DNA of 64,000 nucleotides from Planctomycetota bacterium (GTDB taxonomy: Bacteria > Planctomycetota > UBA1135 > UBA2386): the NCBI GenBank assembly GCA_028281765.1, contig JANQJF010000087.1:202436-266435 (forward strand), written 5' to 3'. The translations under genes were made by a program, and so were the position numbers. This document shows, piece by piece, positions 21,584 to 31,049 of the stretch. How positions within the stretch are numbered: position 1 is the stretch's first letter; each line of letters begins with the position of its first letter. Below the pieces are notes generated by a model that was not told the DNA's origin, ran no database searches, and saw only the letters and a program-made list of their open reading frames with translations.

Positions 21584-23923
21584 CTAGCGGCCGAGGTTGA
21601 TGAGTGTCGTGGTCAACTCTTGGACCGTGTTCACGAATCGCGCCGCGGCCTCGTAGGCCTGCTGGTGCTTGACGAGGTCGACCATCTCTTCGTCGATGTT
21701 GACGCCGGAGATTTGCTCGCGCTGCTGCTCGAGCGAGGTCATCAACGACTCTTCGGCGAGGACGGTCGTCTCTGCAGCCGAAACGTCGAACCCGAGCGTC
21801 GTCACGATGTTGCCGTAGAAGTTCTCGATGGTGTTGTCGCCGAACGATGCGAGCGCCTCGTCGCGGAGCTGCATGAAGCGGTCGAGGTTGCCACCGTCAC
21901 CGGCGGCGCTGCTCGTCGCGCCCGCGAACAGATCCGGGTTGTCCAGGAGGTCCTGATTGACCGCGAGCGTGCCGGCGGAGTCGCCGACGAACATCGCGTT
22001 CACGCCGAGGACCGCGAGCACGTCGGACGTGTCGCTGTCGGCCAGCGTCTCCAGTTCGAAGACGTTGTTGTTGCTCGCGTTGATGGTTCCCTGGGTGAAC
22101 GAGACGCTGATGCCGTCCGCGACCTCGAGCTCCTTGCCGTCGTAGCCGGCACCGACGTCGAGCGTGCCGATGCGGGTACCGTCTTGGTCGAAGACGCCGA
22201 CTGTCAAGTCTGACGTCACGCCGATTTCGCCGTCGCGATCCGGGATGAACCGCAGCGCGCCGTTCTCGGAGCCGTTGTACTGGCCGGTGACCTCGACCTG
22301 CACGCCGCCGTTGTCCTGTCCGTTCGCGGGGCCGGTCGCCATGCCGATCGACGTGAGGGGCGCGCCGACGCCGTTGGACAGCGTCAGCGTCGCGGATGAG
22401 CCGGCGGAGTTGCTGCGGATCACGAGTCGGTCGCCGACGTTGCGCGCCGTCGCGTTCGTCAGGTCGTCGTTGATCGCCGCGACGAGTTCGTCGGTCGTCA
22501 CGGCGGACGTCGCCGTAAAGTCCGCGGCGTTCAGCGTGACGGTTTCGACCGAGCCGTCGACGTCGACGTTGAACGTCTGCGGGAACGCGGCGCCGCTGAG
22601 ATCGAACGGCTCACCGGCGGCGCTGCCCAAGCTCGGGAACCCGCTGCCGAACGAGCCGAAGGTGTCCGGCCGCGTATCGAGGCGTGGCGAGAAGTCGAAG
22701 CCGTAGCCCGACGCCGCCTGAATGCGCAGTTTGCCCGTCGGGTCGACGCTCGCCGACAGGTTGTCGATCGAGCTCAGCTCCGCGGCAAGATCGTTGAGCG
22801 TCATCGAGCGCGGATCGATCTCGATTCGGTGCCGCTCGATATCGTCGGTCGCGCGGTCGGTGATGTTGACGTAGAGCTCACCGTCGACGATGTCGAACGG
22901 CAGGCCGGTCGCGTTGAGCAGCTCGTCGCCGCGCATGCCGTCGTTGTCGGTGTCCATGACGCCGATCGACGCGGTCAGATTTTGGAACGGGCCGGAGCCG
23001 GCGATACCGGTCGAGTGGATCCGGTTGAACTCGAGCGCGAGGTTCCTGGCGAGCGAGTCGAGGCGATTCGTGAGCGTCGAGAGGTTCGAGCCCTCCTGCG
23101 ACAGCAGGGCGCCGAGCGAGCCGGACGTGATATCGATCGGCGCGTTCGCGGCGAGGATCTCGGGCTGGCCGGTCGCGGTCTCGCGCACGGCGAGCGGGCT
23201 CGTGCGGTCGCCCGCGACGAGCAGGTGTCCGCCGACCAGGATGTCGAGCGAGCCCGTATCGCGTTCGAGCGTGCGCACGTTCGCGATCTCAGACAGCTCC
23301 TGCGCGAGGAGGTCGCGCTGGTCCCGCAGGTCGTTCGCGGTCGAGCCGTTCGACTCGAGCGACGCGATCTGGCCGTTGAGGACGCTGATCTGCCGGGCCT
23401 TGTCGTTGAGCTCCTGCACCTGGGCCTGTGCTTCGGCGATGGAGTTCGACTCCATCTGACCGAGACGCTGGCTGATCAGGTTCATTGCGTCCGCGAGCAT
23501 GTCGGCCGACTGCACCGCGCCGCCGCGAAGCGAGCGATCAGCCGGGTCGGTCTGCAGCTGCGAAAACGAGCCGAACATGCTCGCGAGCCCTTCGCTCAGA
23601 CCCGCGTCGGGTTCGCCGAACACGCCTTCGATTTCGCTCAGACGGCGGTAGTCGAAGTTGGCCGATGCGACCATACCGATCTGGAAGTTGATCCGCGACG
23701 CGAGCGAGTCGTCGACGATACGCGAGATGTTGCCGACGTCGACGCCGGTGCCCAGCTGCATGCCGCCCTGGATCGAGAAGGGCACCGCCGACATGAGGGA
23801 CAATCGCTGGCGCGAGAAGCCGGGCGTGTTGGCGTTCGAGACGTTGTGGCCGGCGGTTTGAATGCCGAGCCGGGCGGCGTTGAGCGCCTTGAGTCCCGCG
23901 CCGAGTCCGAATCCGAATCCCAT
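21584..23923 (-). CDS. flgK: Flagellar hook-associated protein 1 FlgK
   Basis: 779 residues, longer than the roughly 550 of enterics because of an expanded central beta domain (about 300-640). The N-terminal rod motif LKALNAARLGIQTAGHNVSNANTPGFSRQRL and the C-terminal motif GVNIDEEMVDLVKHQQAYEAAARFVNTVQELTTTLINL are both intact. The first residues MGFGFGLGAGLK are Gly/Phe-rich. FlgK forms the hook-filament junction. A GAGGAGA ribosome site fits the start. Confidence 0.96.
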   Translation of the reverse strand: MGFGFGLGAGLKALNAARLGIQTAGHNVSNANTPGFSRQRLSLMSAVPFSIQGGMQLGTGVDVGNISRIVDDSLASRINFQIGMVASANFDYRRLSEIEGVFGEPDAGLSEGLASMFGSFSQLQTDPADRSLRGGAVQSADMLADAMNLISQRLGQMESNSIAEAQAQVQELNDKARQISVLNGQIASLESNGSTANDLRDQRDLLAQELSEIANVRTLERDTGSLDILVGGHLLVAGDRTSPLAVRETATGQPEILAANAPIDITSGSLGALLSQEGSNLSTLTNRLDSLARNLALEFNRIHSTGIAGSGPFQNLTASIGVMDTDNDGMRGDELLNATGLPFDIVDGELYVNITDRATDDIERHRIEIDPRSMTLNDLAAELSSIDNLSASVDPTGKLRIQAASGYGFDFSPRLDTRPDTFGSFGSGFPSLGSAAGEPFDLSGAAFPQTFNVDVDGSVETVTLNAADFTATSAVTTDELVAAINDDLTNATARNVGDRLVIRSNSAGSSATLTLSNGVGAPLTSIGMATGPANGQDNGGVQVEVTGQYNGSENGALRFIPDRDGEIGVTSDLTVGVFDQDGTRIGTLDVGAGYDGKELEVADGISVSFTQGTINASNNNVFELETLADSDTSDVLAVLGVNAMFVGDSAGTLAVNQDLLDNPDLFAGATSSAAGDGGNLDRFMQLRDEALASFGDNTIENFYGNIVTTLGFDVSAAETTVLAEESLMTSLEQQREQISGVNIDEEMVDLVKHQQAYEAAARFVNTVQELTTTLINLGR

Positions 23924-23933
23924 GGTTCTCTCC

Positions 23934-24443
23934 TCAGATCGTGCCGTTGATCAGGCTGCCACTGCGCGGCGCTTGCGAGACCGCGGCGTTGCGGTCGTAG
24001 CCGGTCGTGGGTGCCTTGGATGCGATTCCCGCGATGTCGTGCAGGATGCCTTCCTGCGCGAGTCGCGACGTGTCGAGCAGCCGCGCTCCGACGCGGCTCT
24101 CGATCTGAACTGCTCTGGCCGCCGTGCGCACCGCAGCGCCAGCCTTCTCGAGTCGCCTTGACAACGACGCCGGTGCGCGTCGGCAGAGCGTCCGCAGGCT
24201 CGGTTCGCCTTCGAGTCCGAGGCTCTTGCCGATCGCGAGCGTGAGTTCCACGCGCTTCGTCTCGAGCTGGGCGGACTCTCGCTGAATCCCGTCCAGCTGC
24301 TGGACCGAACCCTCGAGTTCGCTCGGACGCACCGCGATGAACGCCGCGCGTCGGCGCACCATCTCGTCGCGGAGCTGGGTCAGCATGCGCGCCTCGTCTT
24401 CGAGGACGCGACAGAGGCCGGCGAAGTCGGGTTGGGCGTTCAT
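23934..24443 (-). CDS. flgN: FlgN-like flagellar export chaperone
   Basis: 169 residues from ATG 24443, whose first bases overlap the flgJ stop (ATGA). It is almost entirely helical, with the FlgN layout: an N-terminal helix with charged heptads (FAGLCRVLEDEARMLTQLRDEMV), LETKRVELTLAIGKSLGL in the middle and a Ser/Gly-rich tail. FlgN binds the C-termini of FlgK and FlgL before export, and both genes follow directly. Sequence conservation in this family is low, so the call leans on position and helix pattern. Confidence 0.75.
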   Translation of the reverse strand: MNAQPDFAGLCRVLEDEARMLTQLRDEMVRRRAAFIAVRPSELEGSVQQLDGIQRESAQLETKRVELTLAIGKSLGLEGEPSLRTLCRRAPASLSRRLEKAGAAVRTAARAVQIESRVGARLLDTSRLAQEGILHDIAGIASKAPTTGYDRNAAVSQAPRSGSLINGTI

Positions 24444-24760
24444 GCGGCGATCTCCTTGGTCTCCTCGGCGGCCGGCTCGATCTGCCCGAGGTCGTCGAGG
24501 TGCTTGATGAGTGCGTCCGCGACGCCGACGCGACCACTCCCCGAGATGTGCTCGGACATGAAGGTGTCGAACCACTCGCTGTAGGTGTCCGAGCCGGGGC
24601 CCGATCCGAACATCTCACTCTCTCCGAGGTAGTCCGTGCCCTCGCGCATCTTCGAGACGATCTGCTGGATGAAGATCGCCTCGAACTGGGAGGCGACCTT
24701 CTCGGCCTCGGCACGGGGCGCTGGCGTCGGCGCGGACTTGGAAGTGATCCCACCGATCAT
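24440..24760 (-). CDS. flgJ: Rod-binding protein FlgJ (N-terminal type, no muramidase)
   Basis: 106 residues. The core KVASQFEAIFIQQIVSKMREGT followed by EMFGSGPGSDTYSEWFDTFMSEHISGSG is the FlgJ rod-binding domain. The peptidoglycan hydrolase domain of enteric FlgJ is missing, as in many bacteria, so a separate hydrolase must open the wall for the rod. Its ATG overlaps the flgI stop and its own stop overlaps the flgN start (both ATGA). Confidence 0.92.
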   Translation of the reverse strand: MIGGITSKSAPTPAPRAEAEKVASQFEAIFIQQIVSKMREGTDYLGESEMFGSGPGSDTYSEWFDTFMSEHISGSGRVGVADALIKHLDDLGQIEPAAEETKEIAA

Positions 24761-25893
24761 CACTGCACCTCCAGCGGCGCGTGCAGGTAGCCGCCACGGT
24801 CGAGCCACTTGAAGACTTCGATGAGCTGACGCGGGGACAGCTGGAGGCTCTTCAGGTTCTCGAGCAGTTCGCCCACGGTGGCGCCGCCGCCGCCGAGCGC
24901 GACCGGGTCGCGATCTTGAATGGTGACGTCGATCAGCGTGCGGTCGACGCGTTCCGTCGTGCCCGGGTTTTGGATGCCCGGAGCCGGCTGCGAGACGTCT
25001 TGTTCCGAGATCACGGAGATCGTGAGGTCGGACATCGCGACGACGCACGGGCTGATCTGCACGCCGGCGCCTGCGATGATCGTTCCCGTGTCGAGGTGAA
25101 CGATGACCTTCTGCGGGTGTTCGACCGCGACCTTGATGTCGCGGATCAGGCCGAGCGAACGCAGGATGCTGATACGGTCGCGCTTGTCGAGCGGAAGCGT
25201 AATGCGAACAAGCGCTTCGTCCTGGACGAACGCACGGACCCCTCCATCACCGAGCACGCGGTTGATGCCCGCGACGATGTTGTGCGCCGTGCGCAGACTC
25301 GGGTGCAGAAGCACGAGCTGGAGGTCGCCCGCTTCACTGAGAAGCTCGGGCGACAGCGGTTCGACGACGCGTCCGCCACCGGTGACGCGACCTGACGTCG
25401 GGTTGTTGCGAGCGACGCTGGCCGTTACGCCCTGGGCCGCGTAGCCACCCGTCGACACGATGCCCGCCGCCACGGCGTAGACCTTGCTGTTGGGTCCGTC
25501 GTAGTAGGCCAGATCGACTTGCTCGAGGTAGCCGCCCTCGAGCGAGATCGCGTCACCGAGTGCCTTGACCTGGACGTCGAGCGTGCGACCGATGTGCGCG
25601 AACGGGGGCAGCTCCGCCGAGACGGACACCAGCGCAACCGAGCCCGAGGTCAGGTCGGCTTCGGTGACGTTCAGGTTGTAGCGACGGATGAAGTTCGCCG
25701 CCGCCTGCCGCGTAGCTCGGTCGCCAGATCCGGTCTTGTTGAGGCCGGTGACGAGGCCGATCGCCGTGATCGTGTTGTTCATCGCGCCGTGCAGGCGCGT
25801 GATGTTGCGGATCGGGACCTTGAGCACGGGGTCCTGGGCGAAGGCCGGAGCCGCAAGCAAGGCGAACATCGAGAGCTTGATCGTGCGATGCAT
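24760..25893 (-). CDS. flgI: Flagellar P-ring protein FlgI
   Basis: 377 residues with a cleavable signal (MHRTIKLSMFALLAAPAFAQ) and the family core VPIRNITRLHGAMNNTITAIGLVTGLNKTGSGD, VSAELPPFAHIGRTLDVQVKALGDA and VVEPLSPELL. FlgI builds the ring around the rod in the peptidoglycan layer. A strong TAGGAGTC ribosome site, which includes the flgH stop codon, precedes the start. Its presence supports a diderm envelope with a peptidoglycan layer. Confidence 0.96.
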   Translation of the reverse strand: MHRTIKLSMFALLAAPAFAQDPVLKVPIRNITRLHGAMNNTITAIGLVTGLNKTGSGDRATRQAAANFIRRYNLNVTEADLTSGSVALVSVSAELPPFAHIGRTLDVQVKALGDAISLEGGYLEQVDLAYYDGPNSKVYAVAAGIVSTGGYAAQGVTASVARNNPTSGRVTGGGRVVEPLSPELLSEAGDLQLVLLHPSLRTAHNIVAGINRVLGDGGVRAFVQDEALVRITLPLDKRDRISILRSLGLIRDIKVAVEHPQKVIVHLDTGTIIAGAGVQISPCVVAMSDLTISVISEQDVSQPAPGIQNPGTTERVDRTLIDVTIQDRDPVALGGGGATVGELLENLKSLQLSPRQLIEVFKWLDRGGYLHAPLEVQ

Positions 25894-25902
25894 GAGAGAC
25901 TC

Positions 25903-26520
25903 CTAGAAGGGCCAGGCTGCCCAGACGAGCGTGTCGAACAGGACGCCGACGGGGCCGCGCGTGGTCACGCGTGTGTTGCCGCCCTCACCGGTCATGGAGA
26001 TGCGCGCTTCGGCGACGAGCGACGACGGCACGGAGTTCTGCGCGGTGATGTCGAGCGGGCGTACGACACCGCTGATGCGCAGGGTCTTGAGCTCGTCGTC
26101 GACTTCGACCATGCGGGAGCCGGCCACCACGAGGTTCCCGTTCGGCATCCGGTCGACGATCATGACCGCCATGCGCGCCTCGAACGTGGCGTCCTTCTCC
26201 TGGCGGGCTTCGCCCTGGAAGGAGCGGGTCTGGCGCACGTCGGCTTCCGGCAAGACGTTGGTCTTGAACGTCTTCTCGGAGAGCGTGTAGGCCTCGATCT
26301 GAGCGCGCAGCGACGTCGCGTTGTCGCGCTCGACTCGGTCTTCGTTCGTGATGCTGCTCCGCTCTTGGATCACGATCGACAGGATGTCGCCGACGTTGCG
26401 CGCCGAGAGGTCGGCGATCTGCGAGCCGGTCGTGGCGCGGGCCTTGTAGAGGTTCTGTGCGGACGCGTGCTCCGCGGTCAGCAGCGCGAGCGTCAGGCAG
26501 GAGGTCAGGATGCGGATCAT
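25903..26520 (-). CDS. flgH: Flagellar L-ring protein FlgH
   Basis: 205 residues with family motifs RNVGDILSIVIQERSSITNEDR, LPNGNLVVAGSRMVEVDDELKTLRISGVVRP-like core and SLVAEARISMTGEG. The N-terminus is a type-I-like signal (ALLTAEHASAQ) and there is no lipobox Cys, whereas enteric FlgH is an outer-membrane lipoprotein. FlgH forms the outer-membrane ring around the rod. It sits between flgA and flgI in the usual order. Confidence 0.94.
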   Translation of the reverse strand: MIRILTSCLTLALLTAEHASAQNLYKARATTGSQIADLSARNVGDILSIVIQERSSITNEDRVERDNATSLRAQIEAYTLSEKTFKTNVLPEADVRQTRSFQGEARQEKDATFEARMAVMIVDRMPNGNLVVAGSRMVEVDDELKTLRISGVVRPLDITAQNSVPSSLVAEARISMTGEGGNTRVTTRGPVGVLFDTLVWAAWPF

Positions 26521-26531
26521 GGCTGTCTCTC

Positions 26532-27524
26532 TCAGTTGGGAATGACGACGATGCCAGACGAGTAGACGATTGCCTGCACGGGCTTGGTCGTGGACAGGCT
26601 GCGGACCATGATGCGGCCGCCGACTGGCCCGTCCTGGAGCGCCACGGCCTTGGTCGAGACCTGGATGCGACCGCGCTTCGCGATCAACGTGACGAGGTCG
26701 TTGCGATGAACGACCGCGGGCTTGGCCACGTCGCCGAGGCGGAGCAGTCGATTGCCTTGCACGTCGCGCGCGGCGACCATGCCGTCGACGAGTTCGAACG
26801 ACGATAGGTGCGAGCTGGTGCCCGGAGCGACTTCGACGCGTTGCATCATGACGTTCGAGGCGTCGATCGACTCACCCTTGCGGATAACGCGGGCGCTCGT
26901 GAGTGCGTTCGCGAAGTGACGAAGGCGGTAGTTGAGCGGGATCGTCTTGAAGATCTCTTCGTCGACGACGATCTCGAGGTTGATCGTGGCGCTCGTCGGG
27001 TTGACTCGACCGTTGCGCAGCTTCGCGCGCAGCGCGAGGTCGAAGCGACCGGGCGGGACGCGGAGCGTGTTGAGCTTGTTCAGGATCTCGAACTCGATGT
27101 CGGAACCCTGCTTCTCGAGCACGGCGCGCATGACCGGGTCGGCGGCAGCGGTGATGTCCTCGGGCTGGAGGACCGTCGCGATCGGCTGCGCGACGACTTC
27201 GCGCGCGCCGGTCATCTCGATCTGCTCGGGGCTCAGGCCGTTCGCGACCAGGCGCCGCATGATGTCGCCGCTTGGCAGCACGCGGTTGAACCCGAGCGCG
27301 GGTCGGTTGGCGATACGAATGTCGCCAATCCGGCTCTGCAGGTCGGCGCTCGTGGTCTCGATCGTCGCAAGATCGCGCATGAGAACCGCGGTGCCGCGGA
27401 TCAGCGCTTCGGTCTTGCAGCGGACGAGAACACGCGCCTTGTCGTTCGTCGACGCTACCGGCGGATCGTGCGGCAGCGCGGCGAGCGTCGTCGTGCACAG
27501 AAGCAGGGTGGCGATCATCGTCAT
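26532..27524 (-). CDS. flgA: P-ring assembly chaperone FlgA
   Basis: 330 residues. The C-terminal half is the FlgA/SAF module (RVIRKGESIDASNVMMQRVEV, DGMVAARDVQGNRLLRLGDV, VHRNDLVTLIAKRGRIQVST). It is about 100 residues longer than enteric FlgA because of an added N-terminal domain. A short signal peptide ends near AALPHDPP. The GGAGG site fits the second ATG (27518) at 8 bases better than the first at 2, so the true start may be MIATLLL. It helps FlgI assemble in the periplasm. Confidence 0.9.
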   Translation of the reverse strand: MTMIATLLLCTTTLAALPHDPPVASTNDKARVLVRCKTEALIRGTAVLMRDLATIETTSADLQSRIGDIRIANRPALGFNRVLPSGDIMRRLVANGLSPEQIEMTGAREVVAQPIATVLQPEDITAAADPVMRAVLEKQGSDIEFEILNKLNTLRVPPGRFDLALRAKLRNGRVNPTSATINLEIVVDEEIFKTIPLNYRLRHFANALTSARVIRKGESIDASNVMMQRVEVAPGTSSHLSSFELVDGMVAARDVQGNRLLRLGDVAKPAVVHRNDLVTLIAKRGRIQVSTKAVALQDGPVGGRIMVRSLSTTKPVQAIVYSSGIVVIPN

Positions 27525-27530
27525 GTCCTC

Positions 27531-28325
27531 CTACCGAATGATGGTTGTGGCCTGCTGGAGCATCTGGTCACTGGCCTGGATCGACTTGCTGTTCACCTCG
27601 TAGGCTCGTTGCGCGACGATCAGGCTGACGAGTTCGTTGACGATCTCGACGTTCGACCGCTCGATGAAGCCCTGCATGATCGAGCCGAGGCCGTTCTGTC
27701 CGGCCGCAGCTACGGTCGGCTGACCGGACGCATCGGTTTGGCGCACGATGTTGCCGCCGTCCGCCAGGAGGCCGGACGGGTTGACGAACTTCGCGAGGTT
27801 GATTTGACCGAAGTCAGCCGTCGAGTCGGGCGTGCTCGCGAGTCGGCCGGTCACACGACCCTCGAGGTCGATGTTGACTTCGAGGAGGTCGGCCGGGAGG
27901 TTGATCTCCGGCTGGAGCACGAAGCCGCTGCTCGTCACGAGCTTGCCGTCCGCGTTGACGTGGAACTGACCGTCGCGCGTGAAGCCGAACGAGCCGTCCG
28001 GCATCGTCACCTGGAAGAAGCCGTCACCGTCGATCGCAACGTCGAGATTGCGGTTGGTGATCTCCAGCGTTCCCGCGGAGTAGATCTTGGTCGAGCCGGA
28101 CAGGCGCGAACCAGAACCGACCTGGAGGCCGATCGGGCTCGGCGTGCCGGTCGCGTCCCTCTGGAGGCCCGGGGACTGGAACGTGACGTAGAGCAGGTCT
28201 TCGAAGGAGGGGGCGGACTTCTTGAAACCCGCGGTGTTCACGTTCGCGATGTTGTTCGCGATCGTGTCGACCATGACCTGTTGGGCCTTCATGCCCGTTG
28301 CGGAGGTGTAGAGGCTCTTGAGCAT
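27531..28325 (-). CDS. flgG: Flagellar distal rod protein FlgG
   Basis: 264 residues, the standard FlgG length. N-terminal MLKSLYTSATGMKAQQVMVDTIANNIANVNTAGFKKS, central SGTLEITNRNLDVAIDGDGFFQV-type strand and C-terminal SNVEIVNELVSLIVAQRAYEVNSKSIQASDQMLQQA are classic. It forms the distal rod that passes through the P- and L-rings. Only 4 bases separate it from the preceding rod gene. Confidence 0.96.
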   Translation of the reverse strand: MLKSLYTSATGMKAQQVMVDTIANNIANVNTAGFKKSAPSFEDLLYVTFQSPGLQRDATGTPSPIGLQVGSGSRLSGSTKIYSAGTLEITNRNLDVAIDGDGFFQVTMPDGSFGFTRDGQFHVNADGKLVTSSGFVLQPEINLPADLLEVNIDLEGRVTGRLASTPDSTADFGQINLAKFVNPSGLLADGGNIVRQTDASGQPTVAAAGQNGLGSIMQGFIERSNVEIVNELVSLIVAQRAYEVNSKSIQASDQMLQQATTIIR

Positions 28326-28329
28326 GGGA

Positions 28330-29061
28330 TTACCTCATCATCGCTTGGACGTATGAGCTGTGGATGCCGTCGACGGTGGTCATCGCCTTCGTCGTCGCCC
28401 CGAAACTGCGTTGGACGGTGATCATCGAGATCAGTTCTTTGAGGACGTCGACGTTGCTTTCCTCGACGTAGCCTTGACGGACGCTCGGAGCGGCTGCCAA
28501 GGACACGGGTTGATTGCCGCGATCCATGTAGAGACTGCGACCGATCGAGACGAGTCGGTCGGGATCCGACACTTCGTAGACGCCGAGCTGGCCGAGCGTC
28601 CGCTCCTGGCCGTCGACCAAGCCGTTGACGGTGCCGTCGGTCTCGATGCGGAGCTCCTGCGCGTTGTTGACCTGAATCGGCTGGTCGTCGCGACCCAGGA
28701 ACGCTTCGCCGTTCGGGCTGACCAAGTTGCCACTCGAGTCGACGATGAACTCGCCACGCCGTGTGTAGAAGGTGCCGTTGCCGTCCTGGACGCGGAAGAA
28801 CTGGTCCTTGCCGAGGGCGGCGTTCATCTTGTCGCCCGCGCGCTGGCTGCCAGGAGTGAAGTCCGTCGACTCCGCGTAGGTCACGCTGGGCAAGGTGCGG
28901 TTCAGCATCGAGAAGAAGCCCTGCGAGCCGGAGTGGGCCACGGGCAGCTTTCGCTTGAAGGAGTGCGTCGTCGCGTTCGCGATGTTGTTGGAGATCGCTG
29001 CCTGGCTGTCCGCCAGGAAGTTCATGCTCCGCGCGAGGCTCAGTTCTGCGTAGCCAGCCAT
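28330..29061 (-). CDS. flgF: Flagellar proximal rod protein FlgF
   Basis: 243 residues from ATG 29061, 2 bases after the flgE stop; the same frame runs on upstream inside flgE but is not coding. Rod motifs are clear: MNFLADSQAAISNNIANATTHSFKRK at the N-terminus and SNVDVLKELISMITVQRSFGATTKAMTTVDGIHSS at the C-terminus. It is more divergent and shorter than the FlgG copy that follows, which fits FlgF. It builds part of the proximal rod. Confidence 0.88.
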   Translation of the reverse strand: MAGYAELSLARSMNFLADSQAAISNNIANATTHSFKRKLPVAHSGSQGFFSMLNRTLPSVTYAESTDFTPGSQRAGDKMNAALGKDQFFRVQDGNGTFYTRRGEFIVDSSGNLVSPNGEAFLGRDDQPIQVNNAQELRIETDGTVNGLVDGQERTLGQLGVYEVSDPDRLVSIGRSLYMDRGNQPVSLAAAPSVRQGYVEESNVDVLKELISMITVQRSFGATTKAMTTVDGIHSSYVQAMMR

Positions 29062-29063
29062 GA

Positions 29064-31019
29064 TTACCTGACGATGTTCACGAGCTCGGCGAGGATCTCG
29101 TCGGTCGTGGTGATGATTCGGGAGTTCGCCTGGAAGCCACGCTGCGCTTCGATGAGCGAAACGAACTCTTCGGCGATGTCGACGTTGCTGTTCTCGAGCG
29201 AGCCGGCGCGGATCCGGCCGGCGCCGGCGGCTCCGGCGACGGTCGAAACAGGGTCGTCCGAGTTCGGCGACTGCACGAACATCGTGTCGCCCGACCGGAG
29301 CAGGCCGCCCTCGTTGGCGAACACCGAGATGCGGAGAGTGTCGAGAATCTGCGTCTGGCCGTTGCTGTAGAAGCCCGCCAGGTTCCCGCTGCTGTCGATC
29401 GCGACGTTCAGCAGCGTGCCGGCGCCGAAACCGTCCTGGTCGGTCGCGGCGACGGTCGTTGCGTTGCCGAGCATCGTGACCCCGTCGAACTCGCTCTGCG
29501 TGCCGAAGTCGATCGTCACCGATTGTGCGCCGGCGCCGGGGAATGCGAACGTGATCGCGTTCGAGCCGCCGCCGATGACGTTGAACGAGCCGTCCGGGTT
29601 GAATCGGATCGAGGAGATCAGGCCGCTGGTGATCTGCGACGGGTCGTCCGCGATCGTCGCTTCGAGGTCCCAGACGCTGCTGTCGGTCGCGCTCCGCGTG
29701 AACGTGAAGCTGACCGGGTGAGCGATGCCCTGCGAATCGATGACGTCCATCGCCGCGGTCGCGGTGTCCGGGCCGGTGCCATCCTGGGACAGACCGAAGG
29801 TCGGCCACGCGTTCTTCGTGCTGGTCGTCAGGTCGCCGATGTTGAGAGAGAGGTTCGCCGGGCCCTTGTCGCGCGAGCGAAGCTCGATGTTGCCCGACGC
29901 GGTCAGCGTCGCGGTAGCCGTGGCGCCGCTCGCGTCGGTCGCGATCAGGCCGTTGATGAACGTCAGCATCGAATCGACAGTCGTGCCGTCCGTGCCATAC
30001 GTGAACGTCGCCGAGAACGGCGTGCCGTCGACGTTGGTGCCGGCGACCGCGATCGTGTCGCCGGTCTGATACGGGGCGACGCGCGACGTCAGGTTGGCCA
30101 GATCCGTCGTGCCGGTCGCGATCGACTGCGTGCCGCTCACGAGCGTGGTGTTGAGACCGAGCACGTTGAGCAGCCCGGTGCTGTCCGACGCGTCGTCGAA
30201 CTTCAACGTCGCGTTGTCACCGAGAGTCACCGTGTCGATCTGCACCGCGCCACCGCTCAGCTGGAACGCGAGGCCCGTGGTCTGCGCGTCCATGGCTGCC
30301 ATGACTTCGTTGGTCGTCGCGGCGCTGATGTTCGTGAAGTCGCTCGTGTTGAAGACCACGCGCTGCTGCGCCTGGCCGTCGACCGAGACGAGAATGCTCT
30401 TGCCCGCGAATGCGGAGAGGTCGAACGGTCCGGTGCCGGTCGTTTTCGTCGCCGCGGTGCCCGCGAACATCGGGTTCTCGGACTCGATGACTTCTTCGAG
30501 CGGGCCGGACACTTCGGCGGGCAGCGAGCCCGTGAACGAGATCTCGGTTGTCGGGTTCGCCGGCAGGGTGTCGGCCTCGGGGACTTCGATGTTCGTGCCA
30601 TCGGAAGCGAGGACGCGCAGGCCCGAACGCGAGTCTACGAGCTGGCGGTTGGCGTCGACGCCGAACGTGCCGACCCGCGTGTAGTAGGTCTGGTTGCCGT
30701 CGGACAGGGTGAAGAAGCCCTTGCCCTGGAGCGCGATGTCGAGCGGGCGGCCCGTGTCTTGGAAGGTGCCCTGGTTGGTGTTGACGTCGATCGAGCCGAC
30801 GGACGCGCCGAGACCGATCTGCATCGGGTTGACGCCACCGAAGGTGCCGCTCGGACCCGAACCCGGACGCACGGTGAAGCTCAGAATGTCACTGAACGTC
30901 ATGCGTGCGCCGCGGTAGCCGGGCGTGCTGACGTTCGCGAGGTTCGAACCGATGACGTCGATGTGCGTCTGGTGCGAACGCAGGCCGGCGAGGCCGGTGA
31001 ACAGTGCGGTGTTTACCAT
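29064..31019 (-). CDS. flgE: Flagellar hook protein FlgE
   Basis: 651 residues, longer than the 400 of enterics because of an extended variable D2/D3 region (about 140-570). The N-terminus ALFTGLAGLRSHQTHIDVIGSNLANVSTPGYRGARMTFSD and the C-terminus SLENSNVDIAEEFVSLIEAQRGFQANSRIITTTDEILAELVNI are typical. It polymerises as the hook outside the cell. An AGGGGAAG ribosome site precedes the start. Confidence 0.95.
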   Translation of the reverse strand: MVNTALFTGLAGLRSHQTHIDVIGSNLANVSTPGYRGARMTFSDILSFTVRPGSGPSGTFGGVNPMQIGLGASVGSIDVNTNQGTFQDTGRPLDIALQGKGFFTLSDGNQTYYTRVGTFGVDANRQLVDSRSGLRVLASDGTNIEVPEADTLPANPTTEISFTGSLPAEVSGPLEEVIESENPMFAGTAATKTTGTGPFDLSAFAGKSILVSVDGQAQQRVVFNTSDFTNISAATTNEVMAAMDAQTTGLAFQLSGGAVQIDTVTLGDNATLKFDDASDSTGLLNVLGLNTTLVSGTQSIATGTTDLANLTSRVAPYQTGDTIAVAGTNVDGTPFSATFTYGTDGTTVDSMLTFINGLIATDASGATATATLTASGNIELRSRDKGPANLSLNIGDLTTSTKNAWPTFGLSQDGTGPDTATAAMDVIDSQGIAHPVSFTFTRSATDSSVWDLEATIADDPSQITSGLISSIRFNPDGSFNVIGGGSNAITFAFPGAGAQSVTIDFGTQSEFDGVTMLGNATTVAATDQDGFGAGTLLNVAIDSSGNLAGFYSNGQTQILDTLRISVFANEGGLLRSGDTMFVQSPNSDDPVSTVAGAAGAGRIRAGSLENSNVDIAEEFVSLIEAQRGFQANSRIITTTDEILAELVNIVR

Positions 31020-31049
31020 CTTCCCCTGACTCCCTGTTGTGCCGCTTGG

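Noticed and set aside
26808..28421. 537-codon plus-strand frame opposite flgA and flgG
   Set aside because: Real flagellar proteins occupy the minus strand; the frame is Arg/Asp/Val-rich shadow.
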